DNA of 64,000 nt, taken from Aestuariivivens insulae. GTDB lineage: Bacteria; Bacteroidota; Bacteroidia; Flavobacteriales; Flavobacteriaceae. Both the position numbers and the translations under genes were made by a program. Under the pieces are notes generated by a model. The model saw only the letters and a list, made by a program, of their open reading frames with translations. It did no database searches and was not told the DNA's origin. Numbering within the stretch: position 1 is the stretch's first letter; the number at the start of each line of letters is the position of its first letter. The stretch is taken from the NCBI RefSeq assembly GCF_022662195.1, contig NZ_JAKMCS010000006.1:151421-215420 (forward strand). Reading direction: 5' to 3'. This document shows positions 24,119 to 33,773 of this stretch, in pieces.

Positions 24119-25891
24119 ATGAACAACCCGCAAGACTATTATAAAGAACATTCGACATTATACCAAGCTGAAGCACAGCGATTGTACAAGACAATGACGC
24201 GCTATAGTTTATACAGGCTTACCGTATTTTTAATAACGGTTTTTGGTATCTATTTTACCTTTCAGCAGTGGCAAGTGTCACTCTTTATAGGTGTGATTGG
24301 CGCTTTGGTTTTTATGGTGTTGCTTTCAAAGTATACCGATGTGAAACGGTCACACCGTTTTAATAAAGCTTTGGTTAACATTAATGAAGAAGAACTAAAA
24401 ATAGCTTCGGGCGATTTTTACGATCGTGATAAAGGCTTGCAGTTTCAAGATCCCAGTCATTTTTATAGTTTGGATATCGATTTGTTTGGTCGTGGTTCTT
24501 TTTTTCAGTTTATCAATCGAACAACTATCGCCGAGGGTACCGAGCAATTGGCCAATGCCTTAAAGGCGAACCACATTGAAGGTATTGAGCAGCGGCAGGA
24601 AGCTATTAAAGAGTTAAGTGAAAAACCTAAATGGCGACAGTACTATTCTGCAACATCACATTTGGTCGAAGTTGAAACACGGGCAACAAGCATTATAAAT
24701 TGGCTTAAAAGCTACCAACCGTTTTTATCCAAAACCATGGCATGGTTGCCTGTTGTGTTTGGAATACTTTCAGTAATCATTATAGTGCTTACAGCTTTAA
24801 ACCTTATGCCCAATGCCCTTTTTGTGGGGTATTGGTTGTTTGTTGGATTGGGCTTTGTTGGTCGTTATTTAAAAAAAATAAATGTATTGTCTGCTAATGC
24901 CGATAAGATAAGGGATACGTTCAGGCAATATGCTTTGTTGTTGGATTTAATAGAAAAGGAAACCTTTACCTCGGGATTATTAAAAGAAAAGCAACAGCAA
25001 ATACAATTAGTAAAGGAACAGGCATCACATATATTCAAAAAATTATCGAAAGCCTTGGATGCTTTGGATAATAGGAACAATCTTATTGGAGCTATTTTTG
25101 GTAACGGCTACTTTCTAATCGATTTAAAAAACAGCTATGCCATTGAACAGTGGATAAAGCAATATGCCCATAAGGTTGAAGATTGGTTTGAAGTGGTGTC
25201 GTTTTTCGACGCCTATAATACCTTGGGGAATTATGTTTATAATCATCCAGAGTTTGTTTTTCCAAACATTAAATATGATGGCATAGTTATAAAAGCCACA
25301 GATTTAGGACATCCATTATTGAACAAAACCAAACGGGTTGATAGTAACTTAAATATTGAAAATGAGCAATTCTTTATTGTAACTGGAGCCAATATGGCAG
25401 GTAAGAGTACTTTTTTGCGTACCGTTTCCTTGCATATTGTTATGGCCAATGCAGGGTTGCCCGTTTGTGCAAAATCAAGCGCATATTCACCAGTGAAATT
25501 AATTACCAGTATGCGAACTACAGATTCCCTAACGGATGACAGTTCGTATTTCTTTTCAGAATTAACCCGATTGAAATATATTGTAGATGCCATTGCAAAG
25601 GAACCTTACTTTATTGTACTGGATGAAATTTTAAAAGGAACCAACAGCACCGATAAAGCGATAGGCTCGCGTAAGTTTGTTGAAAAATTGGTAGCCTCTA
25701 ACGCAACGGGTATTATAGCGACACACGATTTAAGTTTGTGTGAGATTGAAGAGGAGTTGGAAGATGTGAAAAATTATTATTTTGATGCTGAAATTATTAA
25801 TGACGAACTTCATTTTGACTATAAACTGAAACAAGGGATCTGCCAAAATATGAATGCTTCCTTTTTGCTTAAAAAGATGAACATCGTTTAA
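24119..25891 (+). CDS. Membrane-anchored MutS-family ATPase
   Basis: A 590-residue MutS homologue that lacks the mismatch-recognition domain I. Two N-terminal helices (about 31-47 and 53-70) and two central helices (about 208-250) predict membrane attachment. A short core region leads to the MutS domain V ATPase. Walker A is GANMAGKST (about 422-430), Walker B is FIVLDEILKGTNSTD (about 495-509), and the switch His lies in IATHDLSLCEIEEEL. It probably is not a mismatch-repair protein; the role is unknown. The next gene starts 11 bases later. Confidence 0.88.
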   Translation: MNNPQDYYKEHSTLYQAEAQRLYKTMTRYSLYRLTVFLITVFGIYFTFQQWQVSLFIGVIGALVFMVLLSKYTDVKRSHRFNKALVNINEEELKIASGDFYDRDKGLQFQDPSHFYSLDIDLFGRGSFFQFINRTTIAEGTEQLANALKANHIEGIEQRQEAIKELSEKPKWRQYYSATSHLVEVETRATSIINWLKSYQPFLSKTMAWLPVVFGILSVIIIVLTALNLMPNALFVGYWLFVGLGFVGRYLKKINVLSANADKIRDTFRQYALLLDLIEKETFTSGLLKEKQQQIQLVKEQASHIFKKLSKALDALDNRNNLIGAIFGNGYFLIDLKNSYAIEQWIKQYAHKVEDWFEVVSFFDAYNTLGNYVYNHPEFVFPNIKYDGIVIKATDLGHPLLNKTKRVDSNLNIENEQFFIVTGANMAGKSTFLRTVSLHIVMANAGLPVCAKSSAYSPVKLITSMRTTDSLTDDSSYFFSELTRLKYIVDAIAKEPYFIVLDEILKGTNSTDKAIGSRKFVEKLVASNATGIIATHDLSLCEIEEELEDVKNYYFDAEIINDELHFDYKLKQGICQNMNASFLLKKMNIV

Positions 25892-25902
25892 AATACCATG
25901 CT

Positions 25903-27126
25903 TTGAATTCAAAAGATCAATACGATATTGCTGTTGTGGGAGGCGGTATAGTTGGCGTTGCTTCGGCGTATAAAATCCAATTAAAACACCCACATTTAAA
26001 AATTGTTCTTATTGAAAAGGAAGCGCGTTTGGCGGCACATCAAACGGGACATAATTCTGGTGTTATCCATTCCGGACTGTATTATAAACCGGGTTCGGCT
26101 AAAGCTAAAAACTGTGTTGATGGTAGAAAACAGTTAGTCGACTTTGCCAAAAAATACAAGATAAAGCATGAAGTTTGTGGAAAAGTGGTTGCTGCTGTTA
26201 ATGAAGCCGAATTACCGTATTTAGATCGTATTTTTGAAAACGGCAAAGCCAATAATACCGAGGGCATTGAAAAAATAAATGCCAGTCAATTACGGGAGAT
26301 TGAGCCTTATGTGGAAAGTATTGGAGGTATTTGGGTGCCTTGCACCGGAATTATTGATTTTGTAGGGACAACGAATAAGCTGGCCGAATTAATAATGGCA
26401 ATGCAGCCTAAAAGTAAAATAATATTAGGAGAAAAAGTTGAAGCTTGCGAGCATATGGCTGAAGGGGCTTTGGTGGTGACTTCAAAAAATAAATATACCG
26501 TAAAGTACATTATTTTTTGTGGAGGCTTGCATTCAGATCGATTGGCAAAACAAGATTATATTAATCTAAAAGAACGGATAGTGGGCTTTAGGGGCGATTA
26601 TTATAACTTATCCGAAGCTGCCAAAACAAAAGTTAAAAAATTAATCTATCCAGTGCCCAATCCTGCCTTTCCGTTTTTAGGCGTGCATTTTACCAGAATG
26701 ATTAATGGCGATGTAGAGTGTGGGCCCAATGCCGTATTAACGTTTAAGCGAGAAGGCTATGGTAAAACAGATTTCAATATAAAGGATACCCTAAATGCTT
26801 TGTCGTATTCTGGAACATGGAATCTGCTATTTAAACATACTGATTTTGCCATTAACGAATACCTAAGAGCATTTTCTAAAAAGCGATTTTTAAGAACGTT
26901 ACAACGCTTGATACCTTCATTAGCTATGCAGGATATAGAGCCAGCTAGGGCTGGAGTTAGAGCGATGTTGTTAAAGGAAGATGGTACTATGCAGGACGAT
27001 TTTAAAATTGTACATCATAATAGAAGCTTGCATGTGCTCAATGCGCCATCGCCAGCTGCCACTGCATGTCTGGCCATTGGAGATACGATATGCGATATGG
27101 CAAGAACTTATTTTAATTTGGATTAA
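25903..27126 (+). CDS. lhgO: L-2-hydroxyglutarate oxidase
   Basis: A 407-residue FAD enzyme that oxidises the side-product L-2-hydroxyglutarate to 2-oxoglutarate, feeding electrons to the membrane quinone pool. The dinucleotide fold YDIAVVGGGIVGVASAY is at the N terminus. HQTGHNSGVIHSGLYYKPGS is the LhgO signature, and PARAGVRA lies near the C terminus. I accept the TTG start at 25903, because the nearby ATG at 25898 runs into a stop at once. It is followed by two more metabolite-salvage genes. Confidence 0.93.
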   Translation: MNSKDQYDIAVVGGGIVGVASAYKIQLKHPHLKIVLIEKEARLAAHQTGHNSGVIHSGLYYKPGSAKAKNCVDGRKQLVDFAKKYKIKHEVCGKVVAAVNEAELPYLDRIFENGKANNTEGIEKINASQLREIEPYVESIGGIWVPCTGIIDFVGTTNKLAELIMAMQPKSKIILGEKVEACEHMAEGALVVTSKNKYTVKYIIFCGGLHSDRLAKQDYINLKERIVGFRGDYYNLSEAAKTKVKKLIYPVPNPAFPFLGVHFTRMINGDVECGPNAVLTFKREGYGKTDFNIKDTLNALSYSGTWNLLFKHTDFAINEYLRAFSKKRFLRTLQRLIPSLAMQDIEPARAGVRAMLLKEDGTMQDDFKIVHHNRSLHVLNAPSPAATACLAIGDTICDMARTYFNLD

Positions 27127-27275
27127 TATTTTTTTGTTGAATAATACAGGGAAAACACTTAGTCCAGGAGTATAAAAACTTGGCTAACATCCTGTTTATA
27201 AAATCCAATAAAATTCTAATAAGAAGAACCTATATACAAGAATTACTTGTTAAATTAGGGGGTAGATTTTATTTA

Positions 27276-28418
27276 ATGCAACACACCTCTAAACTTCCAG
27301 ATGTAAAAACCACCATTTTTTCTATAATGAGTGGATTGGCAAAGACACATAATGCAATTAACCTGTCCCAAGGGTTTCCCGATTTTGAGAGCGATAAAAC
27401 GCTTACCGATTTAGTCTGTAAAGCCATGAACTCGGGGTATAACCAGTATGCACCTATGTATGGGAATTTAGAGCTTCGTCAAGCCATTGCCAAAAAAATA
27501 GAATTACTATATAATACAAGTTATCATCCAGACAATGAAATTACCGTTACGGCAGGAGCCACGCAAGCCATCTTTACTGTAATCAATACGTTTATAAGAG
27601 AAGGAGATGAGGTCATTATTTTCAAACCGGCTTACGATAGTTATGAACCTGCAGTAAAACTAAATGGAGGTACTCCAATAGCGATACAATTAGAAGCGCC
27701 TTTTTTTGGGGTTGATTGGGATTTGGTAAGGCAAAAGATAAGCTCGCGTACCAAAATGATTATTGTTAACACACCACACAATCCATTGGGGACGGTATTT
27801 TCGAAAGCAGATATGTTGCAACTGCAGGACTTGACCAAAAATACCGATATTATTGTATTGAGTGACGAGGTGTATGAGCATATGATTTATGATGGCGAAC
27901 AACATCAAAGTGCCTGTTTATTTCCCGATTTAAAAAAGCGGAGTTTTGTTGTGGCATCCTTCTGTAAAACCTTTCACAATACAGGGTGGCGCATTGGCTA
28001 TTGTTGTGCGCCAAAGGAGCTTATGGATTTGTTTATGCAAGTGCACCAGTTTAATGTGTTTTGCGTGCACCATCCTACCCAAAAGGGCATTGCCGATTAT
28101 ATGCAAGAGCCTAAGCATTATTTAGAGCTATCAGCATTCTATCAACAGAAAAGGGATTTGTTCCTGAATTTGATTAAGGATTCCCGGTTTAAGTTTAAGC
28201 CATCAAAAGGAACCTATTTTCAGGTACTGGATTATTCAGCAATTACCGATGAATATGATGTCGATTTTGCCAAGCGTTTAACGGTAGAATCAGGTATAGC
28301 CTCTATTCCTCTGTCTGTATTTAACACCAATAATATAGACCATAAAGTACTCAGGTTTTGCTTTGCTAAAAAGGACGATACCTTAAAGCGGGCAGCAGAT
28401 ATTTTAAATACCATTTAA
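27276..28418 (+). CDS. Methionine/glutamine-type aminotransferase
   Basis: A class I/II PLP aminotransferase (380 residues from the ATG at 27276; an upstream in-frame extension from 27180 is not family-like). The Schiff-base Lys is Lys231 in FCKTFHNTGWRIG, and NTPHNPLG and SDEVYEHM are the cofactor-binding motifs. It resembles the YbdL/kynurenine-aminotransferase group that transaminates 2-oxo-4-methylthiobutanoate to methionine using glutamine. The adjacent omega-amidase gene (3 bases away) fits this: it would remove the 2-oxoglutaramate by-product. Confidence 0.9.
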   Translation: MQHTSKLPDVKTTIFSIMSGLAKTHNAINLSQGFPDFESDKTLTDLVCKAMNSGYNQYAPMYGNLELRQAIAKKIELLYNTSYHPDNEITVTAGATQAIFTVINTFIREGDEVIIFKPAYDSYEPAVKLNGGTPIAIQLEAPFFGVDWDLVRQKISSRTKMIIVNTPHNPLGTVFSKADMLQLQDLTKNTDIIVLSDEVYEHMIYDGEQHQSACLFPDLKKRSFVVASFCKTFHNTGWRIGYCCAPKELMDLFMQVHQFNVFCVHHPTQKGIADYMQEPKHYLELSAFYQQKRDLFLNLIKDSRFKFKPSKGTYFQVLDYSAITDEYDVDFAKRLTVESGIASIPLSVFNTNNIDHKVLRFCFAKKDDTLKRAADILNTI

Positions 28419-28420
28419 CC

Positions 28421-29200
28421 ATGCAAGACGAATTAAAAGTAGCCTGTATTCAATCCAGTTTGGTTTGGGAGAATCCAAAGAAAAACAGAAAGCATTTTTC
28501 AGAAAGAATTAAGGAAATAACCCAGGAAGTAGATGTTATTGTACTTCCAGAAATGTTTACCACGGGATTTACTATGAATGCTTCAAAAGTAGCCGAAACC
28601 ATGGATGGGGAAACGGTAGCTTGGATGCAGAAAAAAGCACAGAAAGCCCAAGCGGCCATAGTGGGCAGTATGGTTGTTGTAGAAGGAAACAAGTTTTATA
28701 ACCGTTTGCTTTTTGTGGAACCCTCTGGTGATGTCAAGTGCTACGATAAGCGGCATACCTTTACCTTGGCCCATGAAGATAAAGTTTTTACTGCAGGGAC
28801 TAAAAAGCTTATTATAGACTACAAAGGCTGGAAAATTTGTCCGTTAATCTGTTACGATTTACGTTTTCCTGTTTGGGCTAGAAATGTTGAAGATTACGAG
28901 GTGTTGCTTTATGTGGCCAATTGGCCTAAACCTAGAATTTTAGCTTGGGATACCTTGTTAAAGGCTAGAGCTATAGAAAATATGTGTTATTGCATAGGTG
29001 TAAACCGTATAGGTATTGATGAGGCGCAGAATGAATATTGTGGTAATACAGCAGTATATGATGTGCTTGGAAATGCCATTACACCTATAAAGCCAAACAG
29101 GGAACATATTGAAATAGCTGTTTTAGAGAAACGGCATATTAGCTTTTACAGAAATAAGTTAAAGTTTTTAGACGATAGGGATGATTTTGCTATTAATTAA
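28421..29200 (+). CDS. Omega-amidase (nitrilase superfamily, YafV-like)
   Basis: A 259-residue carbon-nitrogen hydrolase. The catalytic triad is visible: Glu44 (LPEMFTTGF), Lys110 (CYDKRHTF) and Cys144 (PLICYDLRFP). The YDKRH motif marks the omega-amidase group, which hydrolyses 2-oxoglutaramate to 2-oxoglutarate and ammonia. It starts 3 bases after the aminotransferase, so the pair would make transamination from glutamine effectively irreversible. Its 3' end overlaps the convergent lipoprotein gene by 8 bases. Confidence 0.93.
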   Translation: MQDELKVACIQSSLVWENPKKNRKHFSERIKEITQEVDVIVLPEMFTTGFTMNASKVAETMDGETVAWMQKKAQKAQAAIVGSMVVVEGNKFYNRLLFVEPSGDVKCYDKRHTFTLAHEDKVFTAGTKKLIIDYKGWKICPLICYDLRFPVWARNVEDYEVLLYVANWPKPRILAWDTLLKARAIENMCYCIGVNRIGIDEAQNEYCGNTAVYDVLGNAITPIKPNREHIEIAVLEKRHISFYRNKLKFLDDRDDFAIN

Positions 29201-30797
29201 ATGTTAGTGTTTCTATGATATCAAAATTTGAGCGCATATCATCAGACATTTCAAAATGACTCACACGTTCGGGCTGTAACTTTTCAAGGTAATTACCCGT
29301 GTCATACTTTTTATTGCCATTGGCATCATGAATGACCCTAATTAAATACTTGCCTGGGTTTAAATTTAAAAAGTCTAAAGGTTTGGCTTCTGTAGTGTAC
29401 TGTTCTGCTTTCACGTCTCCTTTACTATCAGTTAATTGAACTATGGCAGGATATTTTGCATTTGCCATTATAATGCGCAAATTACCAAAGTCGGAAACTT
29501 TTTTGGTGCTAACCGTATAGTTTAATGAGTCGTTGGTTTTACCAAAAAAGCCTGTAAAGGTTTCAGGTAGTACTTGAATACGGTATTTATTGTCTTCAAC
29601 CTTTTCAAAGTTTAACTCATAAGCGTTGTTTAAAGTATCAAGCTTAGCTGTGAACGCAACATTTATAGAGTCTTTGTCGAGTATGCTAATTTTGGTTTCG
29701 TCAAAGGTTGTAAAAGGTGTAGAACCATAAATTTTAAAAGGTTCATCATAAGTAATGGTTCCTGATGGATAGGACGAAACGGTTAAAGTATCCCGTTTTT
29801 GTTCACTAATTCTAACTGTATAGTCTTTTTCAAAATCTAAATGAGAAACCTTAAAGATAAGAGAATCTACTTCCAGCCTCGGTTTATACCAATAGTAAAG
29901 CGAATCGGTTTTCTGGTCTTTTGTAATGCGGTAATCAAAATCGTTGGGTACTTCAGATAGCAGTTCAATACCCATACCCTTGTAATCGCCTTCAAAGCCA
30001 AAAACTATTTTTTCTCCAGATAGCAACCGCGGTTTGCTGGCACGAAAGTCCAGTTCTTCTTTAAATAGCTTGAGGTTGTAAACCGAATCTGTGGGAACGT
30101 TTATAAAGCTTTTATAAAAACCTATTTTATCAGTTTTTTGTTGAAATTTATTGTCGTCGTTATTATCTTTTAAAGCGACTAATAAATATTTTCCTTCCTT
30201 AATATTTTCAATAGTAAAGGTGGTTACACTATCTAAGGTATTAGTAATATATTTTGGAACCTCTTTATAGATAATGGAATCGTGGAACGTTGAATCGACT
30301 TCATAGAGCCCTACATTTACAAAGGTTTCCGTTTCTTTATCTATGGCGTCGCTAATGGAACCTTTAACGGTTAAGGAATCAATATAACTGCCGGTTGAAA
30401 AGACATAGCGGTAATAGGAAAACGGATTGCCCTCGTTGTTGTCCTGTATACTATTTCCAAAATTAAAGGCGTAGGTGGTATTAGGTTGAAGGGTGTCATA
30501 AATTTTAATGGAAATATATTTACTGGCACCTCCCAAAGGTTTTATTTCGGGTTGGGTTTTCATTGGGGGCGAGATGATCAATTGCTTCTGAATATCCTTA
30601 AGCTTAATATACTCATCAAAATAGATAACAATTTCGTCGCTGTTAAAGTTGATCGAAAAATTCTCAGGTTCAGACTTAATAATTACAGGAGGCGTTTCAT
30701 CTTTGGGGCCACCGCCAGGAGTGCCTTTATTGGCACAATTAATAAAAATAAGGCTTATAAAAATTAATAAAACAATGTTAGAAAGTGCTTTATGCAT
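29193..30797 (-). CDS. Ig-like-domain (Ig_5) lipoprotein
   Basis: A 534-residue lipoprotein with lipobox FINC (Cys about 21), followed by NKGTPGGGPKDETPP. The N-terminal Ig-like domain (about 35-135) has ETPPVIIKSEPENFSINF and IVIYFDEYIKLKD, the Bacteroidota Ig_5 pattern. Several beta-sandwich-like stretches follow, and a C-terminal HDANGNKKYDTGNYL segment resembles a calcium-loop or SdrD_B-like motif. It is likely a surface or periplasmic protein; function unknown. Confidence 0.82.
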   Translation of the reverse strand: MHKALSNIVLLIFISLIFINCANKGTPGGGPKDETPPVIIKSEPENFSINFNSDEIVIYFDEYIKLKDIQKQLIISPPMKTQPEIKPLGGASKYISIKIYDTLQPNTTYAFNFGNSIQDNNEGNPFSYYRYVFSTGSYIDSLTVKGSISDAIDKETETFVNVGLYEVDSTFHDSIIYKEVPKYITNTLDSVTTFTIENIKEGKYLLVALKDNNDDNKFQQKTDKIGFYKSFINVPTDSVYNLKLFKEELDFRASKPRLLSGEKIVFGFEGDYKGMGIELLSEVPNDFDYRITKDQKTDSLYYWYKPRLEVDSLIFKVSHLDFEKDYTVRISEQKRDTLTVSSYPSGTITYDEPFKIYGSTPFTTFDETKISILDKDSINVAFTAKLDTLNNAYELNFEKVEDNKYRIQVLPETFTGFFGKTNDSLNYTVSTKKVSDFGNLRIIMANAKYPAIVQLTDSKGDVKAEQYTTEAKPLDFLNLNPGKYLIRVIHDANGNKKYDTGNYLEKLQPERVSHFEMSDDMRSNFDIIETLTFN

Positions 30798-30856
30798 GGG
30801 GTGTTTTAAATTTTAGCAAAAGTACATGAATTTTATAAATATAACGTATATCAATT

Positions 30857-31546
30857 TTATGCTATTGCCATACAGGCAATACTTATTTTAATATTTTCGG
30901 CTTGGTTTAAAACCTTTATACAGGCTTCCATTGTTGCGCCAGTTGTTATTATATCATCTACCAATAATATGTGTTTGTTATTTATTGAAGCTAGGTTGTT
31001 AACGGTAAAAAGCGTACTGTTATCCTGCCAACGGGCAAATCGTTTTTGGGTAACCTGAGATTTGGTATTGGTTACTTTTAAAAGGACATCGTCTTTATAA
31101 TTGGCATGCAGTTGTTTCGCAATTTGCTGGCCAAACTTAGCCACTTGGTTGTAGCCCCTCTGTTTTAATTTCTTTTTATGTAAGGGTACGGGAATAACAA
31201 TATCAATTGTATTATAATGCTCCAAGGTTTTAAGTTCGCCGCCAAGCCAATTGCCTAAAGCGAAACCTATATTTTCATACCCTTTGTATTTTAGACCATG
31301 AATAAGCTGCTGTACAGCTCCTTTTTTCTCAAACCTAAAAAGTGCTGTGCCTTGTTCTATTTGAGCTCTTCCATAAAGTGCTTTGACGACTGTATCATTA
31401 TTGTTAAAATGAAAATTGGTGACCGGTAAATTATGTCTGCAAGAGGTGCATATGGTATTTTGATTGTCTTCCAATACATTAAGACAAGCATAACAAATTT
31501 TAGGAAAAAATAAATTCACTAAGGGTTTAAACATGTTTAAAAGCAA
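30857..31546 (-). CDS. ComF-family phosphoribosyltransferase-like protein
   Basis: A 229-residue ComF homologue, linked in naturally competent bacteria to DNA uptake. The N-terminal zinc finger has Cys18, Cys21, Cys33 and Cys36. The C-terminal phosphoribosyltransferase fold has DIVIPVPLHKKKLKQRGYNQ and the PRPP-binding loop ILLVDDIITTGAT. It is divergent from glyS. Confidence 0.92.
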   Translation of the reverse strand: MLLNMFKPLVNLFFPKICYACLNVLEDNQNTICTSCRHNLPVTNFHFNNNDTVVKALYGRAQIEQGTALFRFEKKGAVQQLIHGLKYKGYENIGFALGNWLGGELKTLEHYNTIDIVIPVPLHKKKLKQRGYNQVAKFGQQIAKQLHANYKDDVLLKVTNTKSQVTQKRFARWQDNSTLFTVNNLASINNKHILLVDDIITTGATMEACIKVLNQAENIKISIACMAIA

Positions 31547-31650
31547 GGGGCAATTAGTATAAATTAATCAGAAACATACGAATATAAATATTTATTAGTG
31601 AATTTGTTGCAAATTTTGTTTGAGAAGGCTCTTAGTTCACGGCGGTTTTT

Positions 31651-31658
31651 TATTTTTG
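31651..31658 (+). promoter_or_regulatory. Predicted -7 element of glyS
   Basis: TATTTTTG ends only 5 bases before the chosen ATG at 31664, so transcription would begin at or very near the start codon (leaderless). The -33 is not clear. Confidence 0.4.
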
Positions 31659-31663
31659 CACCT

Positions 31664-33205
31664 ATGGCAAATCAAGACGATACATTTAAGAGAGTAATCT
31701 CCCATGCTAAGGAATATGGGTACGTATTCCAGAGCAGTGAAATATACGATGGACTGAGCGCAGTTTACGATTACGCGCAAAATGGAGCTGAATTAAAGAA
31801 AAATATCCGTGACTATTGGTGGAAGGCCATGGTACAAATGAACGAAAACATTGTGGGGATTGATGCGGCTATTTTTATGCATCCAACCACTTGGAAGGCT
31901 TCGGGGCATGTTGATGCATTTAACGATCCTTTAATTGATAATAAAGACTCAAAAAAACGCTATCGAGCCGATGTTTTAATTGAAGACTATTGTGCCAAGA
32001 TAGAAGCTAAAATAGATAAGGAAGTAGCTAAAGCAACAAAACGTTTTGGTGAAGCCTTCAATAAAGAAGAATTTGTGTCTACCAACCCTAGGGTTTTAGC
32101 TTACCAAGAAAAGATAAATGCTACGTTGTCGCGTATGGCGAAGTCTTTGGAAAAGGAGGATTTAGCCGATGTAAAAGCGCTTATTGAAGAACTCGATATT
32201 GCCGACCCGTTAACGGGCAGTAAAAACTGGACCGATGTCAAGCAGTTCAACTTGATGTTTGGGACTAAACTAGGAGCTTCAGCCGATAATGCGATGGATT
32301 TATACTTGCGTCCTGAAACGGCACAAGGTATTTTTGTTAACTTTTTGAATGTTCAAAAAACAGGACGTTTAAAAATTCCATTTGGTATTGCACAAACTGG
32401 AAAGGCCTTTAGAAATGAAATTGTAGCCCGACAGTTTATCTTTAGGATGCGTGAGTTCGAACAAATGGAAATGCAGTTCTTTATTAAACCAGGAACGCAG
32501 CAAGAATGGTATGAGCATTGGAAGGAAACCCGATTAAAATGGCATTTGTCCTTAGGGATGGGGGAGGATAACTATCGTTTCCACGACCATGAAAAGTTAG
32601 CACATTATGCAGATGCTGCTGCCGATATTGAATTTAAATTCCCATTTGGATTTAAGGAATTGGAGGGTATCCATTCACGTACCGATTTCGATTTGAGTCA
32701 GCATGAAAAGTATTCAGGTAAAAAATTGCAGTATTTCGATCCAGAGGAAAATAAAAGCTATGTGCCTTATGTGTTGGAAACTTCCATTGGATTAGACCGA
32801 ATGTTTTTGGCGGTATTCTCCAATTCGTTACAAGAAGAGGAATTGGAAAATGGAACTACCCGTACCGTTTTAAAATTACCAAGTGTATTGGCGCCTATAA
32901 AAGCAGCTGTATTGCCATTGGTGAAAAAAGACGGATTACCAGATATTGCAAGACAAATAGTAAATGATTTAAAATGGGATTTCAATGTCGTCTATGATGA
33001 AAAGGATGCTGTTGGACGTCGTTATAGAAGACAGGATGCCAACGGAACCCCATTTTGTATTACCGTAGACCATGATACGTTGGAAGATAATACTGTTACT
33101 ATTCGCCATAGGGATTCCATGGAACAACAACGTGTTAAGATAGAAGATTTACGCGAGATTATAAAGAAAGAAGTAGATGTACGTAATTGGTTGATGAAGA
33201 TGTAA
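31664..33205 (+). CDS. glyS: Glycyl-tRNA synthetase (dimeric type)
   Basis: A class II synthetase, 513 residues from the ATG at 31664; the frame is open to 31598, but the added residues do not look like the family. It has the catalytic-domain segments NLMFGTKLGASADNAMDLYLRPETAQGIFVNFLN (motif 2 region FRNEIVARQFIFRMREFEQMEMQFF) and motif 3 near TSIGLDRMFLAVF, plus a C-terminal anticodon-binding domain (about 400-513). This is the eukaryote/archaea-like alpha2 type typical of Bacteroidota. Confidence 0.96.
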   Translation: MANQDDTFKRVISHAKEYGYVFQSSEIYDGLSAVYDYAQNGAELKKNIRDYWWKAMVQMNENIVGIDAAIFMHPTTWKASGHVDAFNDPLIDNKDSKKRYRADVLIEDYCAKIEAKIDKEVAKATKRFGEAFNKEEFVSTNPRVLAYQEKINATLSRMAKSLEKEDLADVKALIEELDIADPLTGSKNWTDVKQFNLMFGTKLGASADNAMDLYLRPETAQGIFVNFLNVQKTGRLKIPFGIAQTGKAFRNEIVARQFIFRMREFEQMEMQFFIKPGTQQEWYEHWKETRLKWHLSLGMGEDNYRFHDHEKLAHYADAAADIEFKFPFGFKELEGIHSRTDFDLSQHEKYSGKKLQYFDPEENKSYVPYVLETSIGLDRMFLAVFSNSLQEEELENGTTRTVLKLPSVLAPIKAAVLPLVKKDGLPDIARQIVNDLKWDFNVVYDEKDAVGRRYRRQDANGTPFCITVDHDTLEDNTVTIRHRDSMEQQRVKIEDLREIIKKEVDVRNWLMKM

Positions 33206-33206
33206 T

Positions 33207-33226
33207 ATTCCTGCGTAAGCAGGAAT
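33207..33226. repeat. Palindromic repeat after glyS
   Basis: ATTCCTGC, GTAA loop, GCAGGAAT. Same arms as the outer part of the repeat at 15724-15767. Confidence 0.6.
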
Positions 33227-33237
33227 CTCAAAAAAAT

Positions 33238-33268
33238 AATCCCGAGTATTTTTTGCTTGGGATTTTTT
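33238..33268 (+). terminator. Intrinsic terminator after glyS
   Basis: AATCCCGAG pairs with CTTGGGATT (one G-U) and is followed by TTTTT. Confidence 0.75.
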
Positions 33269-33305
33269 TATGAATAAAACATAGATTTAAAAATCAATGT
33301 AAATC

Positions 33306-33773
33306 CTAAATCTTAACTTGTCTATCAATATCCTGATTTAAAGAGATAAAAGATTCTGTTCTGGAGACTCCAGTTATGTCTTGTAGTTTGTTTAATAATA
33401 ACATTAAATGGTCGTTGTTTTTGCAAAGCACTTTTAAAAACACATTCCAATGCCCTGTAGTGTAATGGCATTCCAATACCTCCGGAATACGCTTTAATAA
33501 CTTAATAATGGTTGGGGCATCTCCTTCTTTGTCAAAATACATGCCTATAAAAGCAGAAGTAGTAAAGCCTAATGCTTCAGGGTTAACTATAAGTTTTGAG
33601 CCCGAAATAAGCTTGGCCTTTTCTAGTTTTCTTAACCTTTGGTGAATAGCAGCACCTGAGATACCAACATGTCTGGCGACCTCTAAAATGGGAGTTCGGG
33701 CATCTTCCATTAGCATACGCAGTATTTTTTTATCGATACCGTCTATGGTAAAGGTTTTGGGTTTTCGTCTCAT
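33306..33773 (-). CDS. Lrp/AsnC-family transcriptional regulator
   Basis: A 155-residue regulator. The N-terminal winged helix-turn-helix (about 10-65) reads IDKKILRMLMEDARTPILEV and ISGAAIHQRLRKLEKAKLI. The C-terminal RAM effector domain (about 75-150) contains VLECHYTTGHWNVFLKVLC. Such proteins usually sense amino acids. It lies 256 bases downstream of the saccharopine-dehydrogenase-type gene on the same strand, which suggests lysine or related amino-acid control (inference). Confidence 0.93.
   Translation of the reverse strand: MRRKPKTFTIDGIDKKILRMLMEDARTPILEVARHVGISGAAIHQRLRKLEKAKLISGSKLIVNPEALGFTTSAFIGMYFDKEGDAPTIIKLLKRIPEVLECHYTTGHWNVFLKVLCKNNDHLMLLLNKLQDITGVSRTESFISLNQDIDRQVKI

Noticed and set aside
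27180-27275. N-terminal extension of the aminotransferase frame
   Set aside because: The added residues are not like the family, and the ATG at 27276 gives a normal N terminus.
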